From: Saprospiraceae bacterium
Lineage (GTDB): Bacteria; Bacteroidota; Bacteroidia; Chitinophagales; Saprospiraceae
Length of the DNA: 22,939 nt
Direction: 5' to 3'
Assembly: GCA_014379665.1 (NCBI GenBank)
Contig: JACMLK010000156.1
Location: forward strand, 1-22,939
Each line of letters opens with the position of its first letter. The stretch's first letter is position 1. Made by a program: the position numbers and the translations under genes. Shown here one piece after another: positions 1 to 8,713 of the stretch. The notes under the pieces are model-generated. The model did no database searches. It had not been told where the DNA came from and was given only the letters and a program-made list of their open reading frames with translations.

Positions 1-711
1 TTCACAAAATATTCACTATTGCATGCTTCACATTTATTACCGGTAAGTGAAAGTCTAATGTACCAAGAAAATAGCTATATTCATAGCACACCCTATAAAA
101 TGGGAATTAAAGCAGTTCTTCCGGATTGCAATACTACTTTTACAGTAATTCATAATGGAATAGAAACTTCAAGATTTTATAACAAAAAAAATAAACGAGA
201 TCAAAAATCATTTATTACAATCGTTTCAGGAGCGGAATCTTCCGGCAGGATGCTATTGAAAGGTGTTGATTTAATTCTTGAAAATGCAGCGAAAAATCCA
301 AATTATACGTTCACAATAATTGGCTGTTCCAAAATATCTGGTTATACCGGAGTTTTGAATAATGTGATACTTTTAGATAAAATTGACAATGAACAACTTG
401 CAGAACATTTAAATAGAAGTAAATATTACCTGCAACTCTCTATGAGCGAAGGTTTCGGGATAGCTTTGTGTGAAGCTATGTCATGCGGATGCATTCCTAT
501 TGTAAGTAATGTAGGAATTATGCCTGAAATAATAGCTGATACAGGATACGTGCTACTTAAGAGAAATGCAGAATTACTCAACAATTTGTTGAAAACGATT
601 ACTCATGAAGATAATAACATGAAGTCGATGAAGGCTGCAGAAAGAATACGGGAATTCTTCCATATCCAAAAACGGGAAAAAGCGCTTCTCGATATTCTTG
701 CTTCATCTTAA
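1..711 (+). CDS. Glycosyltransferase family 4-type (GT-B), 3' part only
   Basis: This is the C-terminal part of a retaining GT-B glycosyltransferase; the reading frame is open to the first base of the window, so the true start lies upstream and a TTG near position 19 is not a convincing start. The visible 236 codons cover the end of the acceptor-side domain and the whole nucleotide-sugar-binding domain. The signature E-x7-E motif is present in the stretch SEGFGIALCEAMSCG, followed by PIVSNVGIMPEII, typical of the GT4 donor-binding loop. The sugar donor and acceptor cannot be read from the sequence; a role in polysaccharide or glycolipid synthesis is inferred from the family. Its stop codon overlaps by 9 bp the 3' end of the convergent giant surface protein. 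No membrane segment is seen in the visible part. Confidence 0.85.
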   Translation, partial: FTKYSLLHASHLLPVSESLMYQENSYIHSTPYKMGIKAVLPDCNTTFTVIHNGIETSRFYNKKNKRDQKSFITIVSGAESSGRMLLKGVDLILENAAKNPNYTFTIIGCSKISGYTGVLNNVILLDKIDNEQLAEHLNRSKYYLQLSMSEGFGIALCEAMSCGCIPIVSNVGIMPEIIADTGYVLLKRNAELLNNLLKTITHEDNNMKSMKAAERIREFFHIQKREKALLDILASS

Positions 712-3700
712 TAACATCACATCACCCTGATACTGCCACACTGTTCCGTCAAATAGAACTAATTCGGCAAATACAACATAAACCCCACTCACTGCATCTT
801 TGCCATTAAATCTTCCATCCCACCCCATAGACGAATCTCCTGGTATCATATCATGTCCGGTGAACACATTCTCAGCCCACCGGTCAAATATTTTGATATA
901 GTTGATTTTATCGATACCCCTGATCTGAGGAATATAGAACAAATTATTTCCGGTAGCGGATGACGGCGCAAAAATATTTGGGATGGCCTGATTTATGTCG
1001 TTTTTTACTTTTACCAAAACCGTGACTGTTTGAGCACATTTTCCTTCTATAGAATATCTGATCGTGTAGATCGTATTTACAAATGGCCTTACCCATAAAG
1101 CAGTACAATCTATACATATTATACTATCCTTGCTGATCCATTCGATATTTGTGGTTCCATTTGGTGCCGACCCGAATTGAGGTGCGAGCAACAAAGAATC
1201 TCCGAATAAAATAGAGAATTCAGGATCAATGCTGATATTCAAATCAGGTCCTTTAGTCAATGTCACCGTTTTTTCGAGTCTGCAACCTAAAGCATCTACC
1301 ACTTCAAGATGGTACACACCCGGAGAAAGATTGAAGTATGTCAGGCGACTACCCTGATCAACGTTATTAAATATAATCCTGTAGGGCGATGTACCGTTTA
1401 ATGAATCCAGTATAATATTGCCATTAAAAATTTCCTGACAGGTAGGTGCATTTTCCTCAGTACCAAGAAAAGTAAATTGTTGAGGTGATGCCGTGACAGA
1501 AATTGTTTCAGTCCGGCTGCACCCGTTAATTTCATTTAATATTTCAAAAGTATATAAACCTTCCGCATCTAAATCAATCATATATTGGGTCAATTGAGTC
1601 AGAATGTTACCATTGATCGTAGACCATTTGACCTTGTAGGATGATCCCTGAGATGATTCGGTCGCATCCAGGGTTACTTCTTTACTTTCGCATTGAATAC
1701 CACCTGATTTGTTTATTATTATTGTCGGTTTAATGGTATCAATGGCTAATGTGAGTGTCAGTGTATCTCTGCACTTTTTTTCGTTGGTAACTACTAAGGA
1801 ATATGACCCGGGTTCGTTAGTTTGTATGGACGCCGTATTGAATATTTGTCCGGACATACTTTGCCATAAATAGGATACGCCATTCTCCGGAGATGATGCT
1901 ACCAGTGTTGCAAAGGGCTTTTTGCAGGTGATTGTATCTGTGGTAACCACAAAACCGGGTGGTCTTGTATCTACCCCTACATAGAAAGAATCAATAACGC
2001 CGGGACATCCGTTTTGGCCGGTAATCTGAATCCTGTATAAACCCGGAATGTTGGTGTCCGGATTTTTATCAGCATACACCAGGCCGGTAGGAAAAGTCCA
2101 TTTATATCTGATAATCGAATCCATAGTCGTCAGAGACAATATAATTGCGCTGGTATCACATGGCAACAATAAAGTATCCGGTATACTAAACTGAGGTTTT
2201 ACTATATCCTGAAACACTATCACTTTACCTTCTGATATGCAACCATTAGATCCGGTCACCTTCACTTTGTATTCCCCCTTTAAAAAAACAATAGGGGTTC
2301 TTGAATTACTCATAAAATCATCCGGGCCCATCCAATCATAGTGAGTTATTTCTGACAAGGCTACCACACCAATATTTATTTTACCTTTATCACAGGTCAA
2401 GGTATCAGTGAATGTATTAAAAACAGGCACGTCGTTGCTTTTTACGATATTGAAAACAGTGTCTTCTTTACAGAAATTTTCACCTGTAACCAGTATATAA
2501 TATGAACCTTCCTGTGAAATGGTCAATAAACTATCTACCAACGAATCAACTACTCCAGGACCGTTGTATCTGAACTCTACCCCATTACGGTCAAGAACAA
2601 CCCCTATTTGGATTGTTGGATTAAAACAATTGATAGTATCCTGAATCAATGACAGGATTTGAGGTTTTGAATTATTCAATACCACCTCAACATGCCCATC
2701 TTTAATACACCCTTCTTTATTCTCTATTGAAAAACAATATATACCAGGAAACGAAGTGCTGAATGTAAGGACATCATCAGGGGTTGGCACCGGATTGGTC
2801 ACATTACACCATTGGATATTTGTATAATCAGAAGTTGGTGTCAATGTAATTATTGAAGTAATATCTTTACAGTCGATGACGGTAGCACTTACCAGGAATG
2901 AGGGAAAGGTTTTATCTTCTATCACTATCACCGATTGTGAAGATGTACATAAATTTAAGCCGGTCGCCTGAGCGATATACTCTCCTGGTGAGGTGACTAC
3001 TAAAGTGTCGTCTGTAAAATTTACCGGGAGCCATGTAATAAACCCATCCGCTGGTTGCAGGTTGGTACTTAAAGTCACTGAACTTTTTTTACATGTTAAT
3101 GAGTCAGGAGGAAAAATTTGAAATACCGGTGCTATTGTATCATAAGCTATGCTAAACACAATCGAATCTTTACAACTATTCGGGGCTGTCCCTACCATGA
3201 TATACGAACCTCCTTCATATGCATAGACTGTGTTTCCATTTTTTAAAAAGTTATCTGGACCCTTCCAACTGAAACCTGTACCCGCAAGTGATGAAAAACC
3301 GGACAAAGCCACTGAATCCTGAGTGCACTTAAACGCCGGTGGTAAAATGTTTAATACAGGAATAGTATCATTCCGCAGCACTTGTACTGATCCGGTGCTA
3401 ATGCAGTTTTTTTGATTTGTAAAAGTGAATAAGTATATGCCTTCTTTCTGAACAAAAGGTGATTGTACATCAGAACTAAACCCCGGACCCGAATAATGAA
3501 TGGACATGATATCCGTATTTGCCATGATGATTTGTACGCTGTCTTTCAAACAATCCAAAGGTTGCACTGTAAATTCAGGAATAGTATATATCCTGTCGTC
3601 AATCACATCAAAACGCTGCTCCACTATACAACCTGTAAAAGGATTCGTGATCGTCACCGTATATATGCCTGCCAGAAAAATGAGGGGTTGGGCTATATTT

Positions 3701-6111
3701 GGATCCGAAATACCCGGGCCGTTCCACAGATATTCATAGGTATCTGCTGCAAATTCAAGCCTGACGCTGACTGTATCCTGACCACATCGTATAGAATCAA
3801 CTATAAATGTGGCATCAGGAATATCCTTACCATTTACAACAGTAATCTGCTCCTGACCTATACAGCCATTTAGGCCTTTATACATGACCGTATATATCCC
3901 TATGGTATTTACTTCGGGTTCAAACAGTTGGCTTGTAAAATTCATCGGACCAGTCCATTTGACAGAATCCAATACTTTGTCTGATGTTAATCGTATGGTA
4001 ACCGCATCTTTCAAACATGTAATAGAATCAGCCGTAAGCACTATCTGGGGTAAATCGGTATCCTTTTCCACCATAAAGGAAGTATCCCGACTACATCCGT
4101 TCTCCATAGAAGTAATCGTCACAAAGTACAAACCCGATAGGGTAATATCAGGATTCGGCAAACCTGAAACCAGGCCTGGTCCTGCCCACGAATATTTTTC
4201 TATAATTACATTGGAAGTAATGACAGGATTTACTGAAATCCTGTTGCAATTTATAGTGTCTACGGACAAATTTGTGATATCAGGAATTGTTTTATTTTCC
4301 GGAATTGAAATGTTATAAGTGCCCTGACAACCATTTACGTTATCTTCCATAAGTAAAGTCACTACCCCACTCCCGAACACGTATGGATTTTGTATGTTCA
4401 TATACTCCGATGGCACTCCAAACCATTGATAATTAAATGTTTTTAATGTATCTGCTGTTACTGTGATCTTAACTGAATCCAGGCTGCACGTTAAAGTATC
4501 CACTATGATTATAGGATCATTAAAAATTTTATTTTCAAATACGACAATAGAGTCTGTCACATTACAACCATTGACTGAAGTAACTGTAACCCTGTATTTC
4601 CCCGGGTACCAGATTTTTATACCTTCTGTTTCCTGAATAAAAGGGAAACTATCATCGCTAGACCATGAATGAGTTAAAAGATTACTTTCCGCATTTAATA
4701 AGATAGAAACTGTGTCTTTTTTGCACGTAATAGTATCTGCGGTCAGACTGATCATAGGATTTGAATTGTCAAGAAAAATCTCCTTACAAATGGTATCTAT
4801 ACAAGTCAAACCATTAGATTGACCTGTAAGCTCCAGACAATAAATACCTTCCTTTTTTGCATCTACGGCAAAGAAAGTGGTATCTCCTTCAATATCGTTG
4901 CCGGTACTATACCAATGGTAATTAAGCAAAGCACCAGGAGTACCACCATTTGATCCAACCAGGGTATTGGTATTGTTTAAACAGTTTAGGGAATCTCTGT
5001 CAGCAGTAATTACAGCCTGGATTTTAACTTCTTTTAATTCTAATTTTATAATGGAATCACAAGTTCCGTTTTCAATTGTAATAATATACATGCCTTCCGT
5101 GGTGAGGACTTGTCCATTTATCATAAAGGTATCACCCGAACAAATATATTTTAACAAATTAACCACAGGAGGTGGTTGCCTTATCACCACTGTCATACAA
5201 CTGTCTGAAACAGAAGCACAGGACCCTGATTGAAAAAAATAATTATCCAGACTGAATGCATCATATGGCTGACCGGAAGAGGGTAAAATTGAAGCTTGAT
5301 TTTTTAGAAACTGAATGCCGCATATTTGATAGGTCCCTGAAGGATATGACCTCAAATCACTTGCTACACTGTAAGCATAAATCAAACTATCTTTAAAAAC
5401 TACATACTCATAGCTGTACACATCTGTATTTGGCAGGAAAACAGGAAAATTTCTTTGTACATCCAATATAAGTCCATCATCCCCTTCACATAATTCTATA
5501 TCGGGATTCAAAATCGTACCCGGATCCAGTTTGCATTCCATGCAGGTCATCCCTTCATCATCACAAAATATCAGATTAGCTTCCAGAAGTTTTCCGCTTC
5601 CAAAATCAGCGAAATCAATACAACGCAATGTCCATGTACCATTTACATTACCAATATCAAAATCTTCAAGACAACCTATGTGTGGATGATATTGTCCGGT
5701 GTATGTTGTTAAGATTAACCAGTCCTGATCATTCTCCCAAACCGGTTCAAACCCTAAGTCCGGACTCGGTACATCTGCACATGGTAAAAAGAGCACATCC
5801 CAGGTAATGAGCGCTGTATTATAAGCAGTGATATTACCCCCAACAAGGGTTATTTTTTCTCCGGCAGGTGAAATAAGTTCAATAAACAATTCCTTTACAA
5901 AAGGGTGCCTGAATTTAAGCTCCACTCCGCAGATCCCCTGATTTGGGTCTGCCAAACTGTTATTTATTGCACCGGAAACAATCAATGAAATATTGGTAGT
6001 GTCAGCATCGTTATTGTCCAGATCAATAATATCATGAGGCTGTGTAAACCCACATTGAGCCTTTAGATTTGGATTCAGACATAGCAATATAAAATAAAAA
6101 TACCACTTCAT
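703..6111 (-). CDS. Giant secreted surface protein: P-like domain, 15 Ig-like repeats, SprB-like repeat, T9SS type B sorting domain
   Basis: This 1802-aa protein begins with a Sec signal peptide (about residues 1-18, cleavage near LKA-Q). Residues about 40-185 resemble a proprotein-convertase P/Homo B-like beta-sandwich (ELFIELISPAGEKITLVGG and VNGTWTLRCIDFADFGSGKL are visible pieces). Residues about 358-1543 hold fifteen Ig/PKD-like repeats of roughly 75-85 aa, each starting near a D-[ST]-[IL]-x-C pattern and ending near NGC. A SprB-like repeat follows (about 1543-1610), then a PKD-like domain (about 1615-1700). The last ~95 residues form the gliding-motility-associated C-terminal (CHU_C) domain, with IPNIFAPSS, IKIFDRW and GVYVVF. 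Such type B domains are known to direct type IX secretion and cell-surface or medium release. An adhesin or matrix role is inferred. The ATG at 6111 directly precedes the signal peptide. No catalytic motif is evident. Confidence 0.9.
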   Translation of the reverse strand: MKWYFYFILLCLNPNLKAQCGFTQPHDIIDLDNNDADTTNISLIVSGAINNSLADPNQGICGVELKFRHPFVKELFIELISPAGEKITLVGGNITAYNTALITWDVLFLPCADVPSPDLGFEPVWENDQDWLILTTYTGQYHPHIGCLEDFDIGNVNGTWTLRCIDFADFGSGKLLEANLIFCDDEGMTCMECKLDPGTILNPDIELCEGDDGLILDVQRNFPVFLPNTDVYSYEYVVFKDSLIYAYSVASDLRSYPSGTYQICGIQFLKNQASILPSSGQPYDAFSLDNYFFQSGSCASVSDSCMTVVIRQPPPVVNLLKYICSGDTFMINGQVLTTEGMYIITIENGTCDSIIKLELKEVKIQAVITADRDSLNCLNNTNTLVGSNGGTPGALLNYHWYSTGNDIEGDTTFFAVDAKKEGIYCLELTGQSNGLTCIDTICKEIFLDNSNPMISLTADTITCKKDTVSILLNAESNLLTHSWSSDDSFPFIQETEGIKIWYPGKYRVTVTSVNGCNVTDSIVVFENKIFNDPIIIVDTLTCSLDSVKITVTADTLKTFNYQWFGVPSEYMNIQNPYVFGSGVVTLLMEDNVNGCQGTYNISIPENKTIPDITNLSVDTINCNRISVNPVITSNVIIEKYSWAGPGLVSGLPNPDITLSGLYFVTITSMENGCSRDTSFMVEKDTDLPQIVLTADSITCLKDAVTIRLTSDKVLDSVKWTGPMNFTSQLFEPEVNTIGIYTVMYKGLNGCIGQEQITVVNGKDIPDATFIVDSIRCGQDTVSVRLEFAADTYEYLWNGPGISDPNIAQPLIFLAGIYTVTITNPFTGCIVEQRFDVIDDRIYTIPEFTVQPLDCLKDSVQIIMANTDIMSIHYSGPGFSSDVQSPFVQKEGIYLFTFTNQKNCISTGSVQVLRNDTIPVLNILPPAFKCTQDSVALSGFSSLAGTGFSWKGPDNFLKNGNTVYAYEGGSYIMVGTAPNSCKDSIVFSIAYDTIAPVFQIFPPDSLTCKKSSVTLSTNLQPADGFITWLPVNFTDDTLVVTSPGEYIAQATGLNLCTSSQSVIVIEDKTFPSFLVSATVIDCKDITSIITLTPTSDYTNIQWCNVTNPVPTPDDVLTFSTSFPGIYCFSIENKEGCIKDGHVEVVLNNSKPQILSLIQDTINCFNPTIQIGVVLDRNGVEFRYNGPGVVDSLVDSLLTISQEGSYYILVTGENFCKEDTVFNIVKSNDVPVFNTFTDTLTCDKGKINIGVVALSEITHYDWMGPDDFMSNSRTPIVFLKGEYKVKVTGSNGCISEGKVIVFQDIVKPQFSIPDTLLLPCDTSAIILSLTTMDSIIRYKWTFPTGLVYADKNPDTNIPGLYRIQITGQNGCPGVIDSFYVGVDTRPPGFVVTTDTITCKKPFATLVASSPENGVSYLWQSMSGQIFNTASIQTNEPGSYSLVVTNEKKCRDTLTLTLAIDTIKPTIIINKSGGIQCESKEVTLDATESSQGSSYKVKWSTINGNILTQLTQYMIDLDAEGLYTFEILNEINGCSRTETISVTASPQQFTFLGTEENAPTCQEIFNGNIILDSLNGTSPYRIIFNNVDQGSRLTYFNLSPGVYHLEVVDALGCRLEKTVTLTKGPDLNISIDPEFSILFGDSLLLAPQFGSAPNGTTNIEWISKDSIICIDCTALWVRPFVNTIYTIRYSIEGKCAQTVTVLVKVKNDINQAIPNIFAPSSATGNNLFYIPQIRGIDKINYIKIFDRWAENVFTGHDMIPGDSSMGWDGRFNGKDAVSGVYVVFAELVLFDGTVWQYQGDVMLLR
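1480..5035 (-). repeat. Coding tandem array of fifteen ~79-aa Ig-like repeats
   Basis: Within the giant surface protein, about residues 358 to 1543 consist of fifteen diverged tandem modules. Each module has a first cysteine in a D-[ST]-[LI]-[TNR]-C-like strand (variants DTITC, DSLTC, DTINC, TVIDC, LLLPC), an aromatic W/Y core often followed by a G-P pair, a G-x-Y strand, and a second cysteine usually as NGC. All fifteen modules keep both cysteines, which suggests one disulfide per domain after export. The repeats are diverged at the DNA level, so they are old duplications rather than a recent expansion. Boundaries are approximate. Confidence 0.85.
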
Positions 6112-6456
6112 TTATAATTCCTTTGAAGTTTAATACTAAAATATGACGTGGTTGTATTTCATTTTGAGCGCGTTGCTTTTGTCACAGACCCCATTTAAAA
6201 TATGATGTCTTAAAACAATTGCAACTAATTGTTTTCAGTTCTTGTCTAATGCAGACTGTGTACTAAAAGTTTTTTTTACAATGTGAAATACAGCCGATTA
6301 CAGTTGCTCAAAGGGAAATGAAAAAATATGAGACAAATATAGTAAATATAACTAAAAGCTACCATTAAAGTTTCGTTTATATCATAAAGTGAATCTAAAA
6401 TTACGACATTATGTACGTTAATTTATACCTTGTCCCCTAAATAGTACTTAACTTTT
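6112..6456. other. Divergent intergenic region (345 bp)
   Basis: This AT-rich region lies between the giant surface protein (minus) and the biotin carboxylase (plus) and must hold promoters for both. No open reading frame, tRNA or tandem repeat was seen. A perfect inverted repeat lies at 6212-6235. On the minus strand TATATTTG (6341-6334) matches the TAnnTTTG -7 element exactly, but it would give a leader above 200 nt and has no clear -33 partner, so I do not call it. No exact TAnnTTTG element was found for the plus-strand gene. Confidence 0.6.
6212..6235. promoter_or_regulatory. Perfect 9-bp inverted repeat, possible operator
   Basis: AAAACAATT (6212-6220) is followed by a 6-nt spacer and its exact reverse complement AATTGTTTT (6227-6235). 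It sits about 100 bp upstream of the surface-protein start and about 220 bp upstream of the biotin carboxylase start. It is not downstream of any gene and has no GC-rich stem, so it does not look like a terminator. Binding by a dimeric regulator is possible but purely inferred, and chance occurrence in AT-rich DNA is not excluded. Confidence 0.3.
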
Positions 6457-7893
6457 ATGAAAAAAGTTTTAATAGCCAATCGGGGAGAAATAGCATGCAG
6501 AGTGATCAGAACGTTAAAGAAAATGGGTATCCATAGTGTAGCCATTTATTCTGATGCTGACAGAAATGCCCTGCATGTAAAATTGGCAGATGAATCATAC
6601 TATATCGGTCCTTCTCCTTCATCAGAATCATATCTGGCTCTGGATAAAATTATTGACATTGCACTTAAGCACGAAGTTGATGGCATACATCCGGGTTATG
6701 GTTTTTTGAGTGAAAATCCGGCATTTGCGCTCAAGTTGGCATCTTTAAAAATTAAACTAATTGGCCCTTCTGCATACTCTATGGAGGTGATGGGTGATAA
6801 ACTTTCTGCAAAAGATGCCGTAAAGAAATTTGGAATTCCTATGGTTCCAGGCACTGATTATGCGCTTAGTGATATCGGTGAAGCGATCCGGGTTGGGGAA
6901 AATGTTGGATATCCGGTTTTGATAAAAGCTTCTGCCGGTGGAGGTGGAAAAGGTATGAAAATAGTCAATAACAGTGATGAAATGAAAGATCAGATGCAAT
7001 TGGCGGTCAATGAAGCTACTTCGTCTTTTGGAAATGGGGCTGTCTTTATAGAAAAATTCGTGACCTCACCAAGACATGTTGAAATTCAGATTCTTGCAGA
7101 TTCCTTCGGAAATACAGTCTATTTGTTTGAGAGAGAATGCAGTATACAACGACGGCATCAGAAAGTAGTAGAAGAGGCACCGAGTGCTGTTCTGACTCCT
7201 GAAATCAGGAAAGCAATGGGGGAAGCTGCAGTAAAAGTAGCAAAAGCCTGTCAGTATGAAGGTGCCGGAACGGTAGAGTTTTTAATGGACGATGCATTAA
7301 ACTTTTATTTTCTCGAAATGAACACAAGGCTACAAGTTGAACACCCTGTGACTGAAATGATTACAGGTCTTGATCTCGTAGAACAACAAATCAGGATAGC
7401 ACGAGGAGAAAAACTTTCTTTTGTTCAGGATGATTTGAAGATAAATGGTCACGCCATAGAACTTAGAATATATGCGGAAGATCCGTATGACAACTTTAAT
7501 CCAAGTATAAACATACTTTCAAAATATCGCTTACCGGTTGGGGATGGCATTCGTGTAGATAATGGATATGAAGAGGGTTCGCCTATTCCCATATATTATG
7601 ACCCAATGCTGGCAAAGCTCACAGTGCATGCAGAGACACGAACAGGAGCAATACAAAAGATGTTATATGCCATCCAAAATTTTGAAATTGAGGGCATTGC
7701 TTCCACACTTAATTTTGGCGCATTTGTTATGAAACATCCTGATTTTGTTAAGGGTCATTTTGATACCAATTTTGTACAGAAGAACTGGACGCCTGAAGAA
7801 ATAAAAAACAAATTTGAATCTGAAAGTGAAGTAGCAGCTTGTCTGGCAATGTATCTGTTATCAGCCAATGATCAAAGACTTAATACGGTTTAA
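6457..7893 (+). CDS. accC: Biotin carboxylase subunit of an acyl-CoA carboxylase
   Basis: Biotin carboxylase uses ATP and bicarbonate to carboxylate the biotin of a carrier protein, feeding acetyl-CoA or propionyl-CoA carboxylase. The 478-aa protein opens with the standard MKKVLIANRGEIACRV. It has the biotin carboxylase N-domain (about 1-112), an ATP-grasp domain with the glycine-rich loop KASAGGGGKGM (158-168) and the signature EMNTRLQVEHPVTE (287-300), and the C-terminal domain to about 450. Relative to E. coli AccC the catalytic residues appear one position earlier: K158, H208, K236, E287, N289, R291, Q293, E295. It lacks a biotinyl domain and no carrier or carboxyltransferase gene lies nearby, so partners must be encoded elsewhere. 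The C-terminus (FDTNFVQKNW) resembles propionyl/methylcrotonyl-type enzymes more than E. coli AccC, so substrate class is open. ATG start is unambiguous. Confidence 0.9.
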   Translation: MKKVLIANRGEIACRVIRTLKKMGIHSVAIYSDADRNALHVKLADESYYIGPSPSSESYLALDKIIDIALKHEVDGIHPGYGFLSENPAFALKLASLKIKLIGPSAYSMEVMGDKLSAKDAVKKFGIPMVPGTDYALSDIGEAIRVGENVGYPVLIKASAGGGGKGMKIVNNSDEMKDQMQLAVNEATSSFGNGAVFIEKFVTSPRHVEIQILADSFGNTVYLFERECSIQRRHQKVVEEAPSAVLTPEIRKAMGEAAVKVAKACQYEGAGTVEFLMDDALNFYFLEMNTRLQVEHPVTEMITGLDLVEQQIRIARGEKLSFVQDDLKINGHAIELRIYAEDPYDNFNPSINILSKYRLPVGDGIRVDNGYEEGSPIPIYYDPMLAKLTVHAETRTGAIQKMLYAIQNFEIEGIASTLNFGAFVMKHPDFVKGHFDTNFVQKNWTPEEIKNKFESESEVAACLAMYLLSANDQRLNTV

Positions 7894-7921
7894 TTCAGAT
7901 ATTAACCCTCACGAGATCCTG

Positions 7922-8713
7922 CTATTTCCTGAAAATGATGTAATGAGCAGTAGTATAAAAATTTCGCAGGTATGGAATTTTTGTTAAAACACCGAAAACC
8001 TGTTTTTTCTTCCATCCAAATTTGAATTTATAAATGGGGTTAATAAACCAAAATATTTCACCCAGAATTTTAAAATGATAAGAATCAAGAATTTTATACA
8101 GATTTTCTGTATTAATTCCGGTAGCTTTAACATCCATTAATTCAGTTATAGTCGCGTCACTTTCTTTAAACACTTTTAAAAGGGACTTGTATAGAAAAGC
8201 AGGAAGAAGATGAAACCAGGGAAATACCTGCAATACTTTACTTCTGCATATCTGCTGATGACCCCCAAAAGGCATGCACCACGGCGGGTATGCAAAAAAG
8301 ATCAAGCCGTCATCAGATAAAAATTCTTTTAATTTGGGTATGAAAAGTTCCTGATTTGGAATATGTTCAATGACGTCTTTAAGGATGATAATATCAAATA
8401 AACGATCAAATGAGGTTGACGGGTCTATATCAAAAATATTTTTATTTAAAATTTCAGCCTGACCTGCAACTATTTCATTGTGCAAAAAATACCCGGCTGA
8501 TTCAAACCTCGAGCCAGACAATTCCACTCCAACAACTTTGTGCCCTTTTTGTAAAAACGCCTTTAGTACACCAGCTTCTGCACATCCTATCTCAAGAATA
8601 TACTTTGCGTGATCATTTTTCAAATATTTATCCAAAAAAGGAATAATAGTATCTTCAGTAACAATCCGCTGGATCTCAAAGTATCTTTCCTTATCCTTAT
8701 GAAAATCAAACAT
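7922..8713 (-). CDS. Class I SAM-dependent methyltransferase (Methyltransf_23-like)
   Basis: The 263-aa protein has a Rossmann-type SAM-binding core. Motif I is ILEIGCAEAGVL (39-50), with the acidic end of strand beta-2 at VVGVELS (60-66). The post-I/IV region reads FDIIILKDVIEHIP (106-119), as in UbiE/Coq3-like and sugar or lipid methyltransferases. The C-terminal part contains several aromatic and hydrophobic stretches (FPWFHLLPAFLY, IFWFINPIYKF) that suggest a membrane-near or hydrophobic acceptor, but the substrate is unknown. Its ATG at 8713 abuts the stop codon of the enoyl-CoA hydratase gene with no intervening base, so the two are almost surely cotranscribed. It ends 28 bp from the convergent biotin carboxylase gene. 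Confidence 0.8.
   Translation of the reverse strand: MFDFHKDKERYFEIQRIVTEDTIIPFLDKYLKNDHAKYILEIGCAEAGVLKAFLQKGHKVVGVELSGSRFESAGYFLHNEIVAGQAEILNKNIFDIDPSTSFDRLFDIIILKDVIEHIPNQELFIPKLKEFLSDDGLIFFAYPPWCMPFGGHQQICRSKVLQVFPWFHLLPAFLYKSLLKVFKESDATITELMDVKATGINTENLYKILDSYHFKILGEIFWFINPIYKFKFGWKKKQVFGVLTKIPYLRNFYTTAHYIIFRK

Noticed and set aside
3463..3873. Plus-strand open frames (3463-3873, 3884-4318, 4967-5233) inside the giant surface protein gene
   Set aside because: They are antisense frames within a clearly coding repeat protein, have no recognisable domain and no promoter or start context.
1480..5035. Repeated sequence as a CRISPR array or satellite
   Set aside because: The repeats are about 79 codons long, diverged at DNA level and in frame within one protein; there are no short identical repeats with unique spacers and no cas genes.
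6334..6341. Minus-strand TATATTTG as promoter of the giant surface protein
   Set aside because: It would give a leader above 200 nt and lacks a -33 partner; the flanking DNA is very AT-rich.
7894..7921. A lost biotin-carrier domain or frameshift after the biotin carboxylase
   Set aside because: Only 28 bp separate it from the convergent methyltransferase gene and no biotin-attachment motif (MKM) was found in any frame nearby.
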